NCBI GenBank assembly: GCA_030432775.1
Contig: JAUILO010000069.1
Location: 1 to 12,800 of the forward strand
Length of the DNA: 12,800 bases
Direction of reading: 5' to 3'
Source: Alphaproteobacteria bacterium
Lineage (GTDB): Bacteria > Pseudomonadota > Alphaproteobacteria > Micavibrionales > Micavibrionaceae
Below are positions 1 through 7,450 of the stretch, one piece after another (within the stretch, counting starts at the first letter, position 1; each line of letters begins with the position of its first letter). The notes beneath the pieces are model-generated. The model made no database searches. It saw nothing but the letters and a program-made list of their open reading frames with translations, and was not told where the DNA came from. Made by a program: the position numbers and the translations under genes.

Positions 1-70
1 GAAATGCTATAAATCGCGTTATAACCGCACTACTATCTACGCAATTACAAATGTCCATAAGGGTTTGAAC

Positions 71-106
71 GTAAAAACTATACAAAATACGTAAAATATA
101 GTAAAA
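71..106. promoter_or_regulatory. Phased A-tract / GTAAAA repeats upstream of the winged-helix gene
   Basis: GTAAAA occurs at 71, 91 and 101, and a related ACAAAA at 82, so four A-tracts begin at about 73, 84, 93 and 103. That is close to one helical turn between neighbours. The surrounding 1-151 stretch is AT-rich and contains no convincing gene. Phased A-tracts are known to bend DNA; repeated motifs in helical phase are also typical of operator arrays. Either role here, including autoregulation by the downstream DNA-binding-like protein, is inference. Confidence 0.4.
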
Positions 107-151
107 CAGCCCCTTAAAATAATAAACAGGGTCGCTATATTTTTATAGATC

Positions 152-721
152 ATGAGAGCATTACCAACCGACATAACAAAAACCAAGGCCGACAAGATCG
201 GCCAGATTATCGATCACCTTGTCGCAGCACTTGGCGGCGAGCCAAGCTGCCCTATTCGACGCGCGGTTATCTTTGTTGATATTGACGAACATCCCGGCAC
301 GACCCAGACCGATATTATCAACCGACTTGGTATTGAAAAATCTTCACTGAACAGAGACATAGAATGGCTTTATGATTATGGCTGTATCATGCGCACTAGT
401 GGCGAGAGTGACAGCCGTGTTATACATATTCATTCCTGCGGGTATGCCAAGAAGAACCTGGAGCTTGCACTTGATCCTTGTGATTTTTCACATAAGAACT
501 TGAAAAATCTCCTAATTGACCTTATAAACTTATTTGGTGAGCATAAGCCAACGCTAAGAGATGCTAAAATTATATCTCTGGTTTGTGACCATGGACCTTC
601 GTTCAAACAAGACGTTCTCAACGATCTTTACAACGGACCCAGCTCAACAGATAACCGGGCCATCAAGAATTTAATTCAACAAGGCCTTATATACGTAGAC
701 GAGGAACAAGATGCTGCTTAA
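152..721 (+). CDS. Unrecognised protein with two winged-helix-like segments
   Basis: I do not recognise this 189-residue protein. Residues about 36-95 read as a winged helix-turn-helix: TQTDIINRLGIEKSSLNRDI resembles the recognition region of MarR-like domains, followed by a possible wing at about 80-95. Residues about 136-185 repeat the pattern: RDAKIISLVCDHG aligns with RRAVIFVDIDEHPG, and NRAIKNLIQQGLIYV with NRDIEWLYDYGCIMR, suggesting an internal duplication. There is no signal peptide or membrane segment, so a cytoplasmic, possibly DNA-binding protein is likely. The ATG at 152 is the first possible start, because an in-frame TAG lies six bases upstream. No Shine-Dalgarno is visible, and AT-rich TATATT and TATAGAT lie just before the ATG, so a leaderless or weakly translated message is possible. 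The gene overlaps the next small ORF. The target and biological role are unknown. Confidence 0.6.
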   Translation: MRALPTDITKTKADKIGQIIDHLVAALGGEPSCPIRRAVIFVDIDEHPGTTQTDIINRLGIEKSSLNRDIEWLYDYGCIMRTSGESDSRVIHIHSCGYAKKNLELALDPCDFSHKNLKNLLIDLINLFGEHKPTLRDAKIISLVCDHGPSFKQDVLNDLYNGPSSTDNRAIKNLIQQGLIYVDEEQDAA

Positions 722-872
722 ACCTGAAACAGAGACAATTGCCGCCTTCTCAGCATTAAAGCTGACAAACGAAGCCGCGCCAGCAGCACGTCTTGATGGA
801 ATCACTTACGATCCAAATCAGACTCCCGCTACTGCGACACCGATTCTTACAAATTCTTGGAAAATTGGCTAA
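711..872 (+). CDS. Small 53-residue ORF, probably translationally coupled
   Basis: The ATG at 711 lies inside the last codons of the winged-helix gene in another frame and reads to a TAA at 870-872. It encodes 53 residues beginning MLLKPETETIAAFSALKLTN and ending TNSWKIG. A good ribosome binding site, AGGA at 702-705, stands 5 bases before the ATG. The 11-base overlap plus this site suggests coupled translation with the upstream gene. The peptide has no membrane segment or cysteine, is rich in Ala and Thr, and resembles nothing I know. It could be a small partner of the upstream protein, or a chance ORF at the gene end. Confidence 0.45.
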   Translation: MLLKPETETIAAFSALKLTNEAAPAARLDGITYDPNQTPATATPILTNSWKIG

Positions 873-1005
873 TTCACGCCTTTATTTACCGTTTATACCC
901 TTATTGACTTTTCCTTACAGCCATTTCCCTGTATAAAAAATCTACTTGTATAGACGATAATATGACTGCATGAACGTAGGATCGATTAATGATTAACGCG
1001 GCTTC

Positions 1006-1019
1006 GTGCAAAACTGCAC
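1006..1019. repeat. Small inverted repeat in the fba leader
   Basis: GTGCA (1006-1010) and TGCAC (1015-1019) form a 5-bp inverted repeat around AAAC, about 90 bases before the aldolase start. It lies inside a possible 23-codon ORF that starts at ATG 989 after an AGGA at 978-981. It could be an RNA hairpin or an operator half-site pair. Otherwise the 234 bases between 873 and 1106 hold no gene. TTGACT (904-909) and TATAAA (932-937) look like promoter boxes but are 22 bases apart, too far for a standard promoter. Confidence 0.25.
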
Positions 1020-1106
1020 AACATAGAGCAAGTAAAAGAGAAAATAATAGTAATTATTAATGACAACGAGACAAAGAGAACAATTCATTAGACAAGGATT
1101 ATATCA

Positions 1107-2204
1107 ATGACACACACATTAAAACCCGGCGTTGTAACGGGAGATGACTACAGAACATTATTGCAAGCATGTAAGGAAGGCCAATATGCGCTCCCTGCTG
1201 TTAATGTTATTGGTACGAACACAATTAATGCTGTGCTTGAAGCAGCGAGCAAGAATAAATCAGATGTAATTATCCAGCTATCAAATGGCGGCGCACAGTT
1301 TTACGCCGGTAAAGGCATGGAAGATGAGTTTCAAGCCAAAGTTCTTGGCGCTGTTTCTGCTGCGCATCACGTTCACATGCTGGCCGAACATTACGGCGTT
1401 TGTGTCATTTTACACACCGACCATGCCAATAAAAAACTTGTTCCTTGGGTTGAAGCCATGCTTGATCACGGCGAAGAATTCTACAAAATTCACGGCAAGC
1501 CCCTATTTAGCTCTCACATGGTTGATTTGTCTGAAGAAGATATCGATTACAACATCAACGAATGTGCCCGCTTGCTTGAGCGTATGGTCAAGATCGATAT
1601 GAGCATCGAAATTGAACTTGGCGTAACTGGCGGCGAAGAAGATGGCGTAGGATCTGATGATATCGATAACGACAAATTATACACACAGCCTGAAGATTGC
1701 CTGAAAGCCTATGAAGTATTACAGCCTATCGGTCATTTCACTCTGGCGGCATCATTTGGCAACGTCCATGGCGTTTACAAACCAGGTAATGTTGAACTAC
1801 GTCCGGAAATTTTGAAAAACTCTCAGGATCTGGTTCAAAAAACCCACAACACAGGCCCTAACCCGCTTGACCTTGTATTCCACGGCGGCTCTGGCTCCGA
1901 CAAAGGCCAGATCACAGAAAGTCTTGGTTACGGCGTATTTAAAATGAACATCGATACAGACACACAATTCGCTTTTGCTGAAGGTGTTGGTAAATTCGTA
2001 CTTGATAATGACAAAGCCTTCAAACACCAAATTGACCCTGTATCAGGCGAGCCATACAAAAAGCTTTACGATCCGCGTAAATGGCTTCGTCTTGGCGAAG
2101 AGAACACCGTGGCACGTTTGGACGAGGCATTCAAAGACCTTGAATCTGCTGGTAAATCCATTGCAAAAGTTTGTTGCCAAGGCAAATCAAGCTGCGCGGC
2201 ATAG
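1107..2204 (+). CDS. fba: Fructose-bisphosphate aldolase, class II (type A)
   Basis: This enzyme cleaves fructose 1,6-bisphosphate to dihydroxyacetone phosphate and glyceraldehyde 3-phosphate in glycolysis, and runs in reverse in gluconeogenesis; it is cytoplasmic and zinc-dependent. The 365-residue protein aligns by eye along its whole length with E. coli FbaA (359 residues). Conserved blocks include LPAVNVIGTNTINAVLE (29-45), AHHVHMLAEHYG (86-97), ILHTDHANKKL with catalytic Asp105 and zinc ligand His106, ELGVTGGEEDGV (170-181), SFGNVHGVYKPGN with His221, VFHGGSGS with His259, and KMNIDTDTQ (279-287). The ATG at 1107 follows AAGGA at 1094-1098 with good spacing. The protein ends in a short tail with Cys356, Cys357 and Cys363 beyond the end of the E. 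coli enzyme. The gene stands alone and is followed by a strong hairpin terminator. Confidence 0.97.
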   Translation: MTHTLKPGVVTGDDYRTLLQACKEGQYALPAVNVIGTNTINAVLEAASKNKSDVIIQLSNGGAQFYAGKGMEDEFQAKVLGAVSAAHHVHMLAEHYGVCVILHTDHANKKLVPWVEAMLDHGEEFYKIHGKPLFSSHMVDLSEEDIDYNINECARLLERMVKIDMSIEIELGVTGGEEDGVGSDDIDNDKLYTQPEDCLKAYEVLQPIGHFTLAASFGNVHGVYKPGNVELRPEILKNSQDLVQKTHNTGPNPLDLVFHGGSGSDKGQITESLGYGVFKMNIDTDTQFAFAEGVGKFVLDNDKAFKHQIDPVSGEPYKKLYDPRKWLRLGEENTVARLDEAFKDLESAGKSIAKVCCQGKSSCAA

Positions 2205-2245
2205 AATATACTGCCTAAAAGCAGATACCGAACATAACCGGATAA

Positions 2246-2281
2246 GAAAAAGGAGCAACTGAATATCAGTGCTCCTTTTTT
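2246..2281. terminator. Bidirectional rho-independent terminator between fba and epmA
   Basis: GGAGC (2252-2256) pairs with GCTCC (2271-2275), and the inner ACTGA (2258-2262) pairs with TCAGT (2266-2270) around an ATA loop, with A2257 bulged. A run of T follows on the plus strand (2276-2281) and a run of A precedes the stem, giving a T-run on the minus strand. It can therefore end both fba and the convergent epmA. Confidence 0.9.
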
Positions 2282-2322
2282 ATATAAGCTGCAAACTCAC
2301 TGGCTCCATAGCCCCCCATAGA

Positions 2323-3336
2323 CTATACAGGCACCCATAAAACCTGACGGATATCATCGACACCCATAGCCAGCATAACGAGCCTATCAATACCAAGGGC
2401 GATCCCGCCGCTTTCCGGCAAGCCATATTCCAATGCTTCTATAAATTCAGGATCAATCGGGTACTCTTCACCGTAAAGCTGCTTTTTAAGCGCCATCTCT
2501 TCTTTAAAGCGCGCCAGTTGCTCCGTCGCGTCTGTAAGCTCTCCAAACGCATTGGCAAGCTCTATACTACATACATAAAGTTCGAACCGTTCGGCAAATC
2601 GCGGATCTGATGGTTTCTTACGTGAAAGCGAGGCCATAGAAGCCGGATAATCATATAATATAGTAGGAACACCAAAACCCAGATATGGTTCTATCTTTTC
2701 CATCATAACGCGGAAGAATAAATCATCCCATCTATCTTCCTTATGTGTATGAATGCCTTTGGCAGCTATGGCGGCCTGGAACCCGTCGCGATCATCAAGA
2801 TAAGAGGCTAGATCAATATCGGCATATTCCATGAAGGCTTCTTGCAGTGATAATTTCTGCCATTCTTTAAACGGATCACATTCATGCTCCTGATAACGGT
2901 AATGTGTTATCTCTAATGCGCTGGCACAGTGGCGCAACAAGCCCACACAATCATCCATGATATCTTCGTAACCCGCATCGGCTCTGTACCATTCTATCAT
3001 TGTGAACTCAGGACTGTGACGCTTTGAACCCTCGGCATTACGAAAGACATGACAGATCTGATATAACTTATCAACGCCTGCGACCATTAGCTTTTTCATC
3101 GCAAACTCGGGACTGGTATGCAGATATAATGAGCGATCATGCTGTAAATCAACGCCAAGCAAATCCGTGCTAAAGGCGTGAATATGCGTATCCATAACCG
3201 GAGACACCTGCAGGATTGGTGTTTCAACCTCCAGAAAATCATCCTGATCAAAATACCGGCGCACTGCCTTGATAAGCTGCATACGTCCAAGCAAGTATGG
3301 CTGCTGTTTTGCAAAAACTTCTGGGTGCCACCACAT
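2323..3336 (-). CDS. epmA: Elongation factor P (EF-P) lysine--lysine ligase EpmA (GenX/PoxA family)
   Basis: EpmA is a class II lysyl-tRNA-synthetase-like enzyme that attaches (beta-)lysine to a conserved lysine of EF-P, helping ribosomes through polyproline stretches. The 337-residue protein has only the catalytic domain and lacks the tRNA anticodon-binding domain of true LysRS, as expected for this family (E. coli EpmA has 325 residues). Visible blocks are FLEVETP (34-40, motif 1), HTSPEFAMKKLMVAG (73-87), ICHVFRNAEGSKRHSPEFTM (94-113) running into IEWYRAD (motif 2), RFELYVCSIELANAFGELTD, and GGIALGIDRLVMLA (310-323, motif 3). The ATG at 3336 follows AAGGA with 7-base spacing. The gene diverges from rpmE and converges on fba. 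Neither efp nor the aminomutase epmB is in the window, so the modification pathway cannot be confirmed here. Confidence 0.93.
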   Translation of the reverse strand: MWWHPEVFAKQQPYLLGRMQLIKAVRRYFDQDDFLEVETPILQVSPVMDTHIHAFSTDLLGVDLQHDRSLYLHTSPEFAMKKLMVAGVDKLYQICHVFRNAEGSKRHSPEFTMIEWYRADAGYEDIMDDCVGLLRHCASALEITHYRYQEHECDPFKEWQKLSLQEAFMEYADIDLASYLDDRDGFQAAIAAKGIHTHKEDRWDDLFFRVMMEKIEPYLGFGVPTILYDYPASMASLSRKKPSDPRFAERFELYVCSIELANAFGELTDATEQLARFKEEMALKKQLYGEEYPIDPEFIEALEYGLPESGGIALGIDRLVMLAMGVDDIRQVLWVPV

Positions 3337-3395
3337 AGAAAATTCCTTTAAATGAAATCAATTGTATATTCAGCTCGTTTTTTTAAAGAAAAACC

Positions 3396-3423
3396 TTGAA
3401 ATTCTCTTCTATTAACGATAAAA
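3396..3423 (+). promoter_or_regulatory. Candidate promoter for rpmE
   Basis: TTGAAA (3396-3401) resembles a -35 box, and GATAAA/ATAAAA at 3417-3423 a -10 box, with a 15-16 base spacer, slightly short of ideal. They lie about 30 bases before the L31 start codon in the divergent epmA-rpmE intergenic space. The call rests on sequence resemblance only. Confidence 0.35.
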
Positions 3424-3451
3424 ACGTCTTTCTTTCAATAGGAGAAAACTT

Positions 3452-3688
3452 ATGCAAGCCGAGATACACCCAGATTACCACGAAATTACAGTCGTGCTAA
3501 CAGATGGAACAGAATACAAAACACGCAGCACCTACGGCAAAGAAGGTGACGTGCTTAAACTTGACGTTGATCCCCTAAGCCATCCTGCATGGAAAGGCGG
3601 CGTATCACGTGTTGTTGAAAAAGGTCAGCTATCTAAATTCGAAAAACGTTTTGGTAGTTTCCTTTCATCTGGTGGTGACGATAAATAA
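3452..3688 (+). CDS. rpmE: Large ribosomal subunit protein bL31, cysteine-free type
   Basis: bL31 is a small protein of the large ribosomal subunit that helps bridge the two subunits. The 78-residue product starts MQAEIHPDYHEITVVLTDGT and has the family blocks TRSTYGKEGD (25-34), DPLSHPAWKGG (41-51) and KFEKRFG near the end. It contains no cysteine, so it is the zinc-independent form that lacks the CxxC pair of E. coli RpmE. The ATG at 3452 follows AGGAG (3440-3444) with 7-base spacing. It is transcribed alone and ends at a strong terminator. Confidence 0.95.
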   Translation: MQAEIHPDYHEITVVLTDGTEYKTRSTYGKEGDVLKLDVDPLSHPAWKGGVSRVVEKGQLSKFEKRFGSFLSSGGDDK

Positions 3689-3755
3689 TATTTACAATAT
3701 GACGTTCAATCGATCGCCTATTATAAATTATCGCTAGACTAAGAATATTGTTAAG

Positions 3756-3783
3756 AAGGCCGCCCGTTTGGAGTGGCCTTTTT
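3756..3783 (+). terminator. Rho-independent terminator of rpmE
   Basis: AAGGCC (3756-3761) pairs with GGCCTT (3775-3780), the loop contains a further possible CC-GG pairing, and a T-run extends to 3783. It lies about 70 bases after the rpmE stop. The remaining 150 bases before the valS end hold only a small TGCTG/CAGCA inverted repeat (3783-3796) and the valS terminator. Confidence 0.85.
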
Positions 3784-3928
3784 GCTGTATTCAGCAGCTA
3801 TGATTGTCATTTCTTGCATTTATCGCGGTAATACCCTCACAAGACAGATTCCCCTTACAAGCTATCCTTCTTTAGTCCCCTGCTTAAGACACCCATACCA
3901 CCATGAAATGAGTCACACCGCTCACAAG

Positions 3929-3961
3929 AAAATGGCGGGCACATATAAATATGACCCGCCA
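3929..3961 (-). terminator. Hairpin terminator of valS
   Basis: TGGCGGG (3933-3939) pairs perfectly with CCCGCCA (3955-3961), and an inner CATAT (3942-3946) pairs with ATATG (3949-3953) around a two-base loop. On the minus strand the stem is followed by TTTTC, a short T-run. It sits just after the valS stop, the expected place for the end of this transcript. The T-run is modest, so termination may be incomplete. Confidence 0.75.
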
Positions 3962-3986
3962 ATTCAAAACAATATTGCTAGAAATT

Positions 3987-6647
3987 TTAAGCGACCTCGA
4001 GTTGTTTTAAAGCTGCGCTTAATTTATCACGCAGCTTTTCAGCATTGCTCTTGCGTGTATGTTGTTCGTTCACAATTTCATCAGGTGCGTTGTCTAAAAA
4101 CTTTTTATTTCCAAGCTTTTGATCAATTTTCTTAATGTCAGAACTTAACTTTTCAATTTCCTTTTCAAGCCTTGCGCGCTCCTTATCCAGATCAATAATA
4201 TCGGCAATCGGCAATATCAACGTCGCCTCACCTACAACTGTCTGTATTGCGCCTGCCGGTGCGGCATCTTCCTTAATCTCAATAGATTGAAGACGCGCCA
4301 TACGCGAGATAATCTCTTCATAAAGATTCAGGCGTTCTTGCGTCTGCGCCGCGCTATCTTTGACAATCAGGCTAAGTTTCGCGCCCGCAGGAACATTCAT
4401 ATCCGAACGCACACTTCTGATCTCTGAAATAAACTGCATAACCCAGCCCATTTCATCCGTCGCATCCTGATCTTGTAGAGATTCGGCATATTCCGGCCAT
4501 TGCTGCTGGAATACGAAACCTTCGGCGCCATTGCCCTGCTCTTCAAACAGCTTTTCAGAAAGCTCTTCGGTGATATAAGGCATAAACGGATTCAAAAGCG
4601 TTACGATTTGCGACAATAGCCAGCCAGTTGTCTGGCGAATTTCATCGGCTTTATCACCTTCTTCGGATAGTACAGGCTTAGTGAACTCAAGATACCAATC
4701 ACAGAAGCTGCCCCATACAAATTGATAAATAGCCTGTGCGGCGTCATTGAATTTATAACTATCAAGCGCTTGTTCGATCGCCTGTTCGGTGCGTGCAAGC
4801 TCGGTAATAATCCATTTATTCGGCGTATAGCTTACCGACGACGGATCAAAGCCAGGTTGCGGCATACAATTATTCATCTCGCAATAGCGCGCCGCATTCC
4901 AAAGCTTCGTACCGAAATTACGATAACCTTCAACGCGCTCCTCAGAAAGCTTGATATCGCGCCCCTGCGCGGCCATAGCAGTTAATGTAAAACGAAGCGC
5001 GTCAGTGCCATATTTTTCAATCAGCTCCAACGGGTCAATAACATTACCCTTGGATTTAGACATTTTCTGGCCTTTTGAATCACGCACTAACGCATGGATA
5101 TAAACCGTATCAAACGGAATATCATCCATGAAATGCATGCCCATCATAATCATACGTGCCACCCAGAAAAAGATAATATCAAAACCGGTGATCAACACAT
5201 CACCCGGATAATATTTCTTTAGCTCTGGTGTTTCATCAGGCCAGCCAATAGTGGAAAACGGCCAAAGTGCGGACGAGAACCATGTATCCAGCACATCTTC
5301 ATCCTGCCGCAATTCGACGTCTTCACCATATTTTTCTCTGGCTTGTGCCAAGGCGTCAGCTTCGTCCGCGCCAACAAATACATCATTATCCGGCCCATAC
5401 CATGCCGGAATGCGGTGTCCCCACCATAGCTGGCGGGAAATACACCATGGCTGGATATTTTCCATCCACGCAAAATATGTATTCTCCCATGTTTTTGGAA
5501 CAAACTTGATCTTGTCTTCTTTTACCGCAGCAATTGCCGGCTTGGCCATTGTTTGCGCATCAACATACCATTGGTCGGTTAGATATGGCTCGATAACAAC
5601 ACCAGATCTATCCCCATAAGGCATAGAGTTTACAACGCTTTCCTCATCGGCCAGCAGATCCAGATTTTCAAGTTCTTCCAATATCTTCTTACGCGCCGCA
5701 TAACGATCCATACCTTGATAGCCATCAGGTGCATTTTCATTCATATGAGCATGAATATCAAAAACATTGACCATCGGCAGGTCATGACGTTTACCAACTT
5801 CAAAGTCATTAAAGTCATGCGCCGGTGTGATTTTCACCGCGCCACTTCCTTTTTCAGGATCTGAATGTTCATCTGCAATAATCGGTATCAAACGATTTGC
5901 GATAGGAATCATCGCATATTTGCCGACAAGGTGTTTATAACGCTCATCATCCGGATGCACAGCAATCGCGGTATCACCAAACATCGTTTCCGGACGCGTT
6001 GTCGCAATACGGATTGTCTGGGCTTGTTCACCTTCAATAGGGTAATCAATATGCCACATACTACCTTTATTCTCGCGCTGCTCGACTTCCAGATCGGAGA
6101 TAGCCGTCAGAAGTTTAGGATCCCAGTTCACAAGGCGTTTGTCACGATAGATCAAACCTTCCTTGTAAAGCTGCACAAATACCTTACGAACAGCAGCCGA
6201 TAAACCATCATCCATCGTGAAACGCTCACGATCCCAATCCGGCGTTGCGCCAAGTCTTCTGAGCTGACGAACGATTGTACCGCCGGACTCTTCTTTCCAC
6301 TCCCATACTTTGTTCAGGAACTCTTCGCGGCCAAGGTCGCGTCTGGATGTACCTTTTTCATCAAGCTGGCGCTCTACGACCATCTGTGTGGCAATACCGG
6401 CATGGTCTGTTCCAGGCTGCCAAAGTGCATCAAACCCCTTCATACGCTTATAACGGGTCAGGATGTCCTGTAACGTCATATTCAGCGCATGCCCCATATG
6501 AAGACTACCCGTCACATTGGGTGGCGGCATCATCACGGCATAAGGCGCGTTATTGCTTTCTGGTTTTGCAGCAAACGATGCTGAGTTTTCCCATTTTTTG
6601 TAATGCTCTTCCTCAAGGGCTCCGTGCTGGAATGTTTTTTCTAACAT
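3987..6647 (-). CDS. valS: Valine--tRNA ligase
   Basis: ValRS charges tRNA-Val with valine and hydrolyses mischarged threonyl-tRNA. The 886-residue protein is a complete class I synthetase. PPPNVTGSLHMGHAL (41-55) holds the HIGH-type signature. The CP1 editing domain spans about 200-350 and shows TTRPETMFGDTAIAV (216-230). WCISRQLWWGHRIPAWY (401-417) is typical of the ValRS/IleRS group, KMSKSKGNVIDP begins at about 528, and the anticodon-binding region includes WNAARYC. The last 70 residues form a Lys/Glu-rich coiled coil starting near DLDKERARLEKEIEKL, the tRNA-binding arm of ValRS. The start at 6647 gives the usual MLEKTF N-terminus; only a weak GAG-type ribosome binding site precedes it. 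The gene is last in the minus-strand series after popZ, with a 124-base leader. Confidence 0.97.
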   Translation of the reverse strand: MLEKTFQHGALEEEHYKKWENSASFAAKPESNNAPYAVMMPPPNVTGSLHMGHALNMTLQDILTRYKRMKGFDALWQPGTDHAGIATQMVVERQLDEKGTSRRDLGREEFLNKVWEWKEESGGTIVRQLRRLGATPDWDRERFTMDDGLSAAVRKVFVQLYKEGLIYRDKRLVNWDPKLLTAISDLEVEQRENKGSMWHIDYPIEGEQAQTIRIATTRPETMFGDTAIAVHPDDERYKHLVGKYAMIPIANRLIPIIADEHSDPEKGSGAVKITPAHDFNDFEVGKRHDLPMVNVFDIHAHMNENAPDGYQGMDRYAARKKILEELENLDLLADEESVVNSMPYGDRSGVVIEPYLTDQWYVDAQTMAKPAIAAVKEDKIKFVPKTWENTYFAWMENIQPWCISRQLWWGHRIPAWYGPDNDVFVGADEADALAQAREKYGEDVELRQDEDVLDTWFSSALWPFSTIGWPDETPELKKYYPGDVLITGFDIIFFWVARMIMMGMHFMDDIPFDTVYIHALVRDSKGQKMSKSKGNVIDPLELIEKYGTDALRFTLTAMAAQGRDIKLSEERVEGYRNFGTKLWNAARYCEMNNCMPQPGFDPSSVSYTPNKWIITELARTEQAIEQALDSYKFNDAAQAIYQFVWGSFCDWYLEFTKPVLSEEGDKADEIRQTTGWLLSQIVTLLNPFMPYITEELSEKLFEEQGNGAEGFVFQQQWPEYAESLQDQDATDEMGWVMQFISEIRSVRSDMNVPAGAKLSLIVKDSAAQTQERLNLYEEIISRMARLQSIEIKEDAAPAGAIQTVVGEATLILPIADIIDLDKERARLEKEIEKLSSDIKKIDQKLGNKKFLDNAPDEIVNEQHTRKSNAEKLRDKLSAALKQLEVA

Positions 6648-6672
6648 AACTCTAACTCAATCCGGTGTTTGT

Positions 6673-6730
6673 GTAGTGTGACTACTTGATAACAGACAGC
6701 TCCTTGATAGCGGAAAACCAACAGTTTTCC
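6673..6730 (-). other. Two small hairpins in the popZ-valS intergenic leader
   Basis: GGAAAAC (6712-6718) and GTTTTCC (6724-6730) form a perfect 7-bp stem with a 5-base loop. Closer to valS, GTAGT (6673-6677) and ACTAC (6681-6685) form a 5-bp stem with a 3-base loop. Neither is followed by a T-run on the minus strand, so they do not look like terminators. They could shape the valS leader RNA or be processing sites. This stretch holds no gene, and I see no T-box sequence. Confidence 0.4.
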
Positions 6731-6771
6731 AACCTTAAATCGCTAATTTTCTAGGATTTTAATACCGTAGG

Positions 6772-7377
6772 TTAATCGTCTAAAGCCTGCTTGGAAATTC
6801 TCTGTAGCTCTTCTTTGACAAGCTTTTCGATAATTTTAGGCAGGTTCTTATCCAGCCAATCACGCACCATAGGTTTAAGCATCTCACGAACGATTTCCTC
6901 AAGACTAATTCCATCACGACCAATCGGTACATGATGCGCAAGTTTTGAAAACCCTTCAAATGCCGCTCCAGCTGCGGTATCTGTGAAAATAGAATCATCA
7001 CTGCCCAGACTGTCTGGAATCTCAGTAGGCTCAGGCTCCGGTTCTGGCTCAGGCTCTGGTACTGGCTCAGGCTCCGATTCTTCCTCGTCATCTGGATCAC
7101 TCAAATCCAGCTCAACGCGCTCAGGCTCAGGCATAATGTCGTCGCTTTCAAGAATTTCAGTAAGATCCAGTACGTCCTCTTCCTCGGCCGCAACAGGTTC
7201 TGGCTCTGGTACTGGTACTGGCTCTGGTACTGGCTCAGGCTCTAGTTCTGGAGTCGGATCTTCCTCTACAGCCTCTTCGGCAGCAGTTTCGTCCTCATCA
7301 TCGTCCGATATTATCTGACGAATAGAAGAAAGAATTTCCTCAATTGAAGGTTCCTGATCTGTTTCTTCTTCTGACAT
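6772..7377 (-). CDS. popZ: Polar organising protein PopZ (DUF2497 family)
   Basis: PopZ forms a matrix at the cell pole that anchors the chromosome's ParB-parS complexes and collects signalling proteins in Alphaproteobacteria. The 201-residue product shows the three-part family layout. An N-terminal partner-binding helix carries PSIEEILSSIRQIISDDD (10-27). A very acidic Pro/Glu linker follows (about 30-130) with PEPEPVPEPVPVPEPEP (45-61) and a second such tract (103-117). The C-terminal oligomerisation helices (about 158-200) include LEEIVREMLKPMVRDWLDKN and IIEKLVKEELQRISKQA. The start at 7377 is chosen because the helix motif follows at once; an upstream in-frame start would add 28 residues unlike the family. 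The ribosome binding site is weak (ACGG). It lies between tolC and valS on the same strand. Confidence 0.9.
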   Translation of the reverse strand: MSEEETDQEPSIEEILSSIRQIISDDDEDETAAEEAVEEDPTPELEPEPVPEPVPVPEPEPVAAEEEDVLDLTEILESDDIMPEPERVELDLSDPDDEEESEPEPVPEPEPEPEPEPTEIPDSLGSDDSIFTDTAAGAAFEGFSKLAHHVPIGRDGISLEEIVREMLKPMVRDWLDKNLPKIIEKLVKEELQRISKQALDD

Positions 7378-7414
7378 AAAATGAAAACCGTGTTGATTCA
7401 ATGCGCTATAAATA

Positions 7415-7443
7415 ATTGTGATAGAATGATAGCCGCTTGTCAA
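7415..7443 (-). promoter_or_regulatory. Candidate popZ promoter
   Basis: On the minus strand a consensus TTGACA (7443-7438) is followed after 17 bases by CACAAT (7420-7415), matching four of six -10 positions. Transcription would begin near 7408, about 30 bases before the popZ ATG and just after the tolC stop. popZ, and perhaps valS, could thus be transcribed independently of the upstream operon. It is predicted from sequence only. Confidence 0.45.
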
Positions 7444-7450
7444 AGGGGGA

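Noticed and set aside
1..94. Open frames running in from the left edge, including one of 30 codons up to 94
   Set aside because: They are too short, with no recognisable protein end; they could be the tail of a gene outside the window but this cannot be supported.
3773..4135. Plus-strand reading frame of 120 residues
   Set aside because: It begins in the rpmE terminator, crosses the valS terminator and continues antisense to valS.
6983..7318. Plus-strand Gly/Ser-rich reading frame of 111 residues
   Set aside because: It is antisense to the Pro/Glu repeats of popZ; the GSGSG pattern is a by-product of that repeat.
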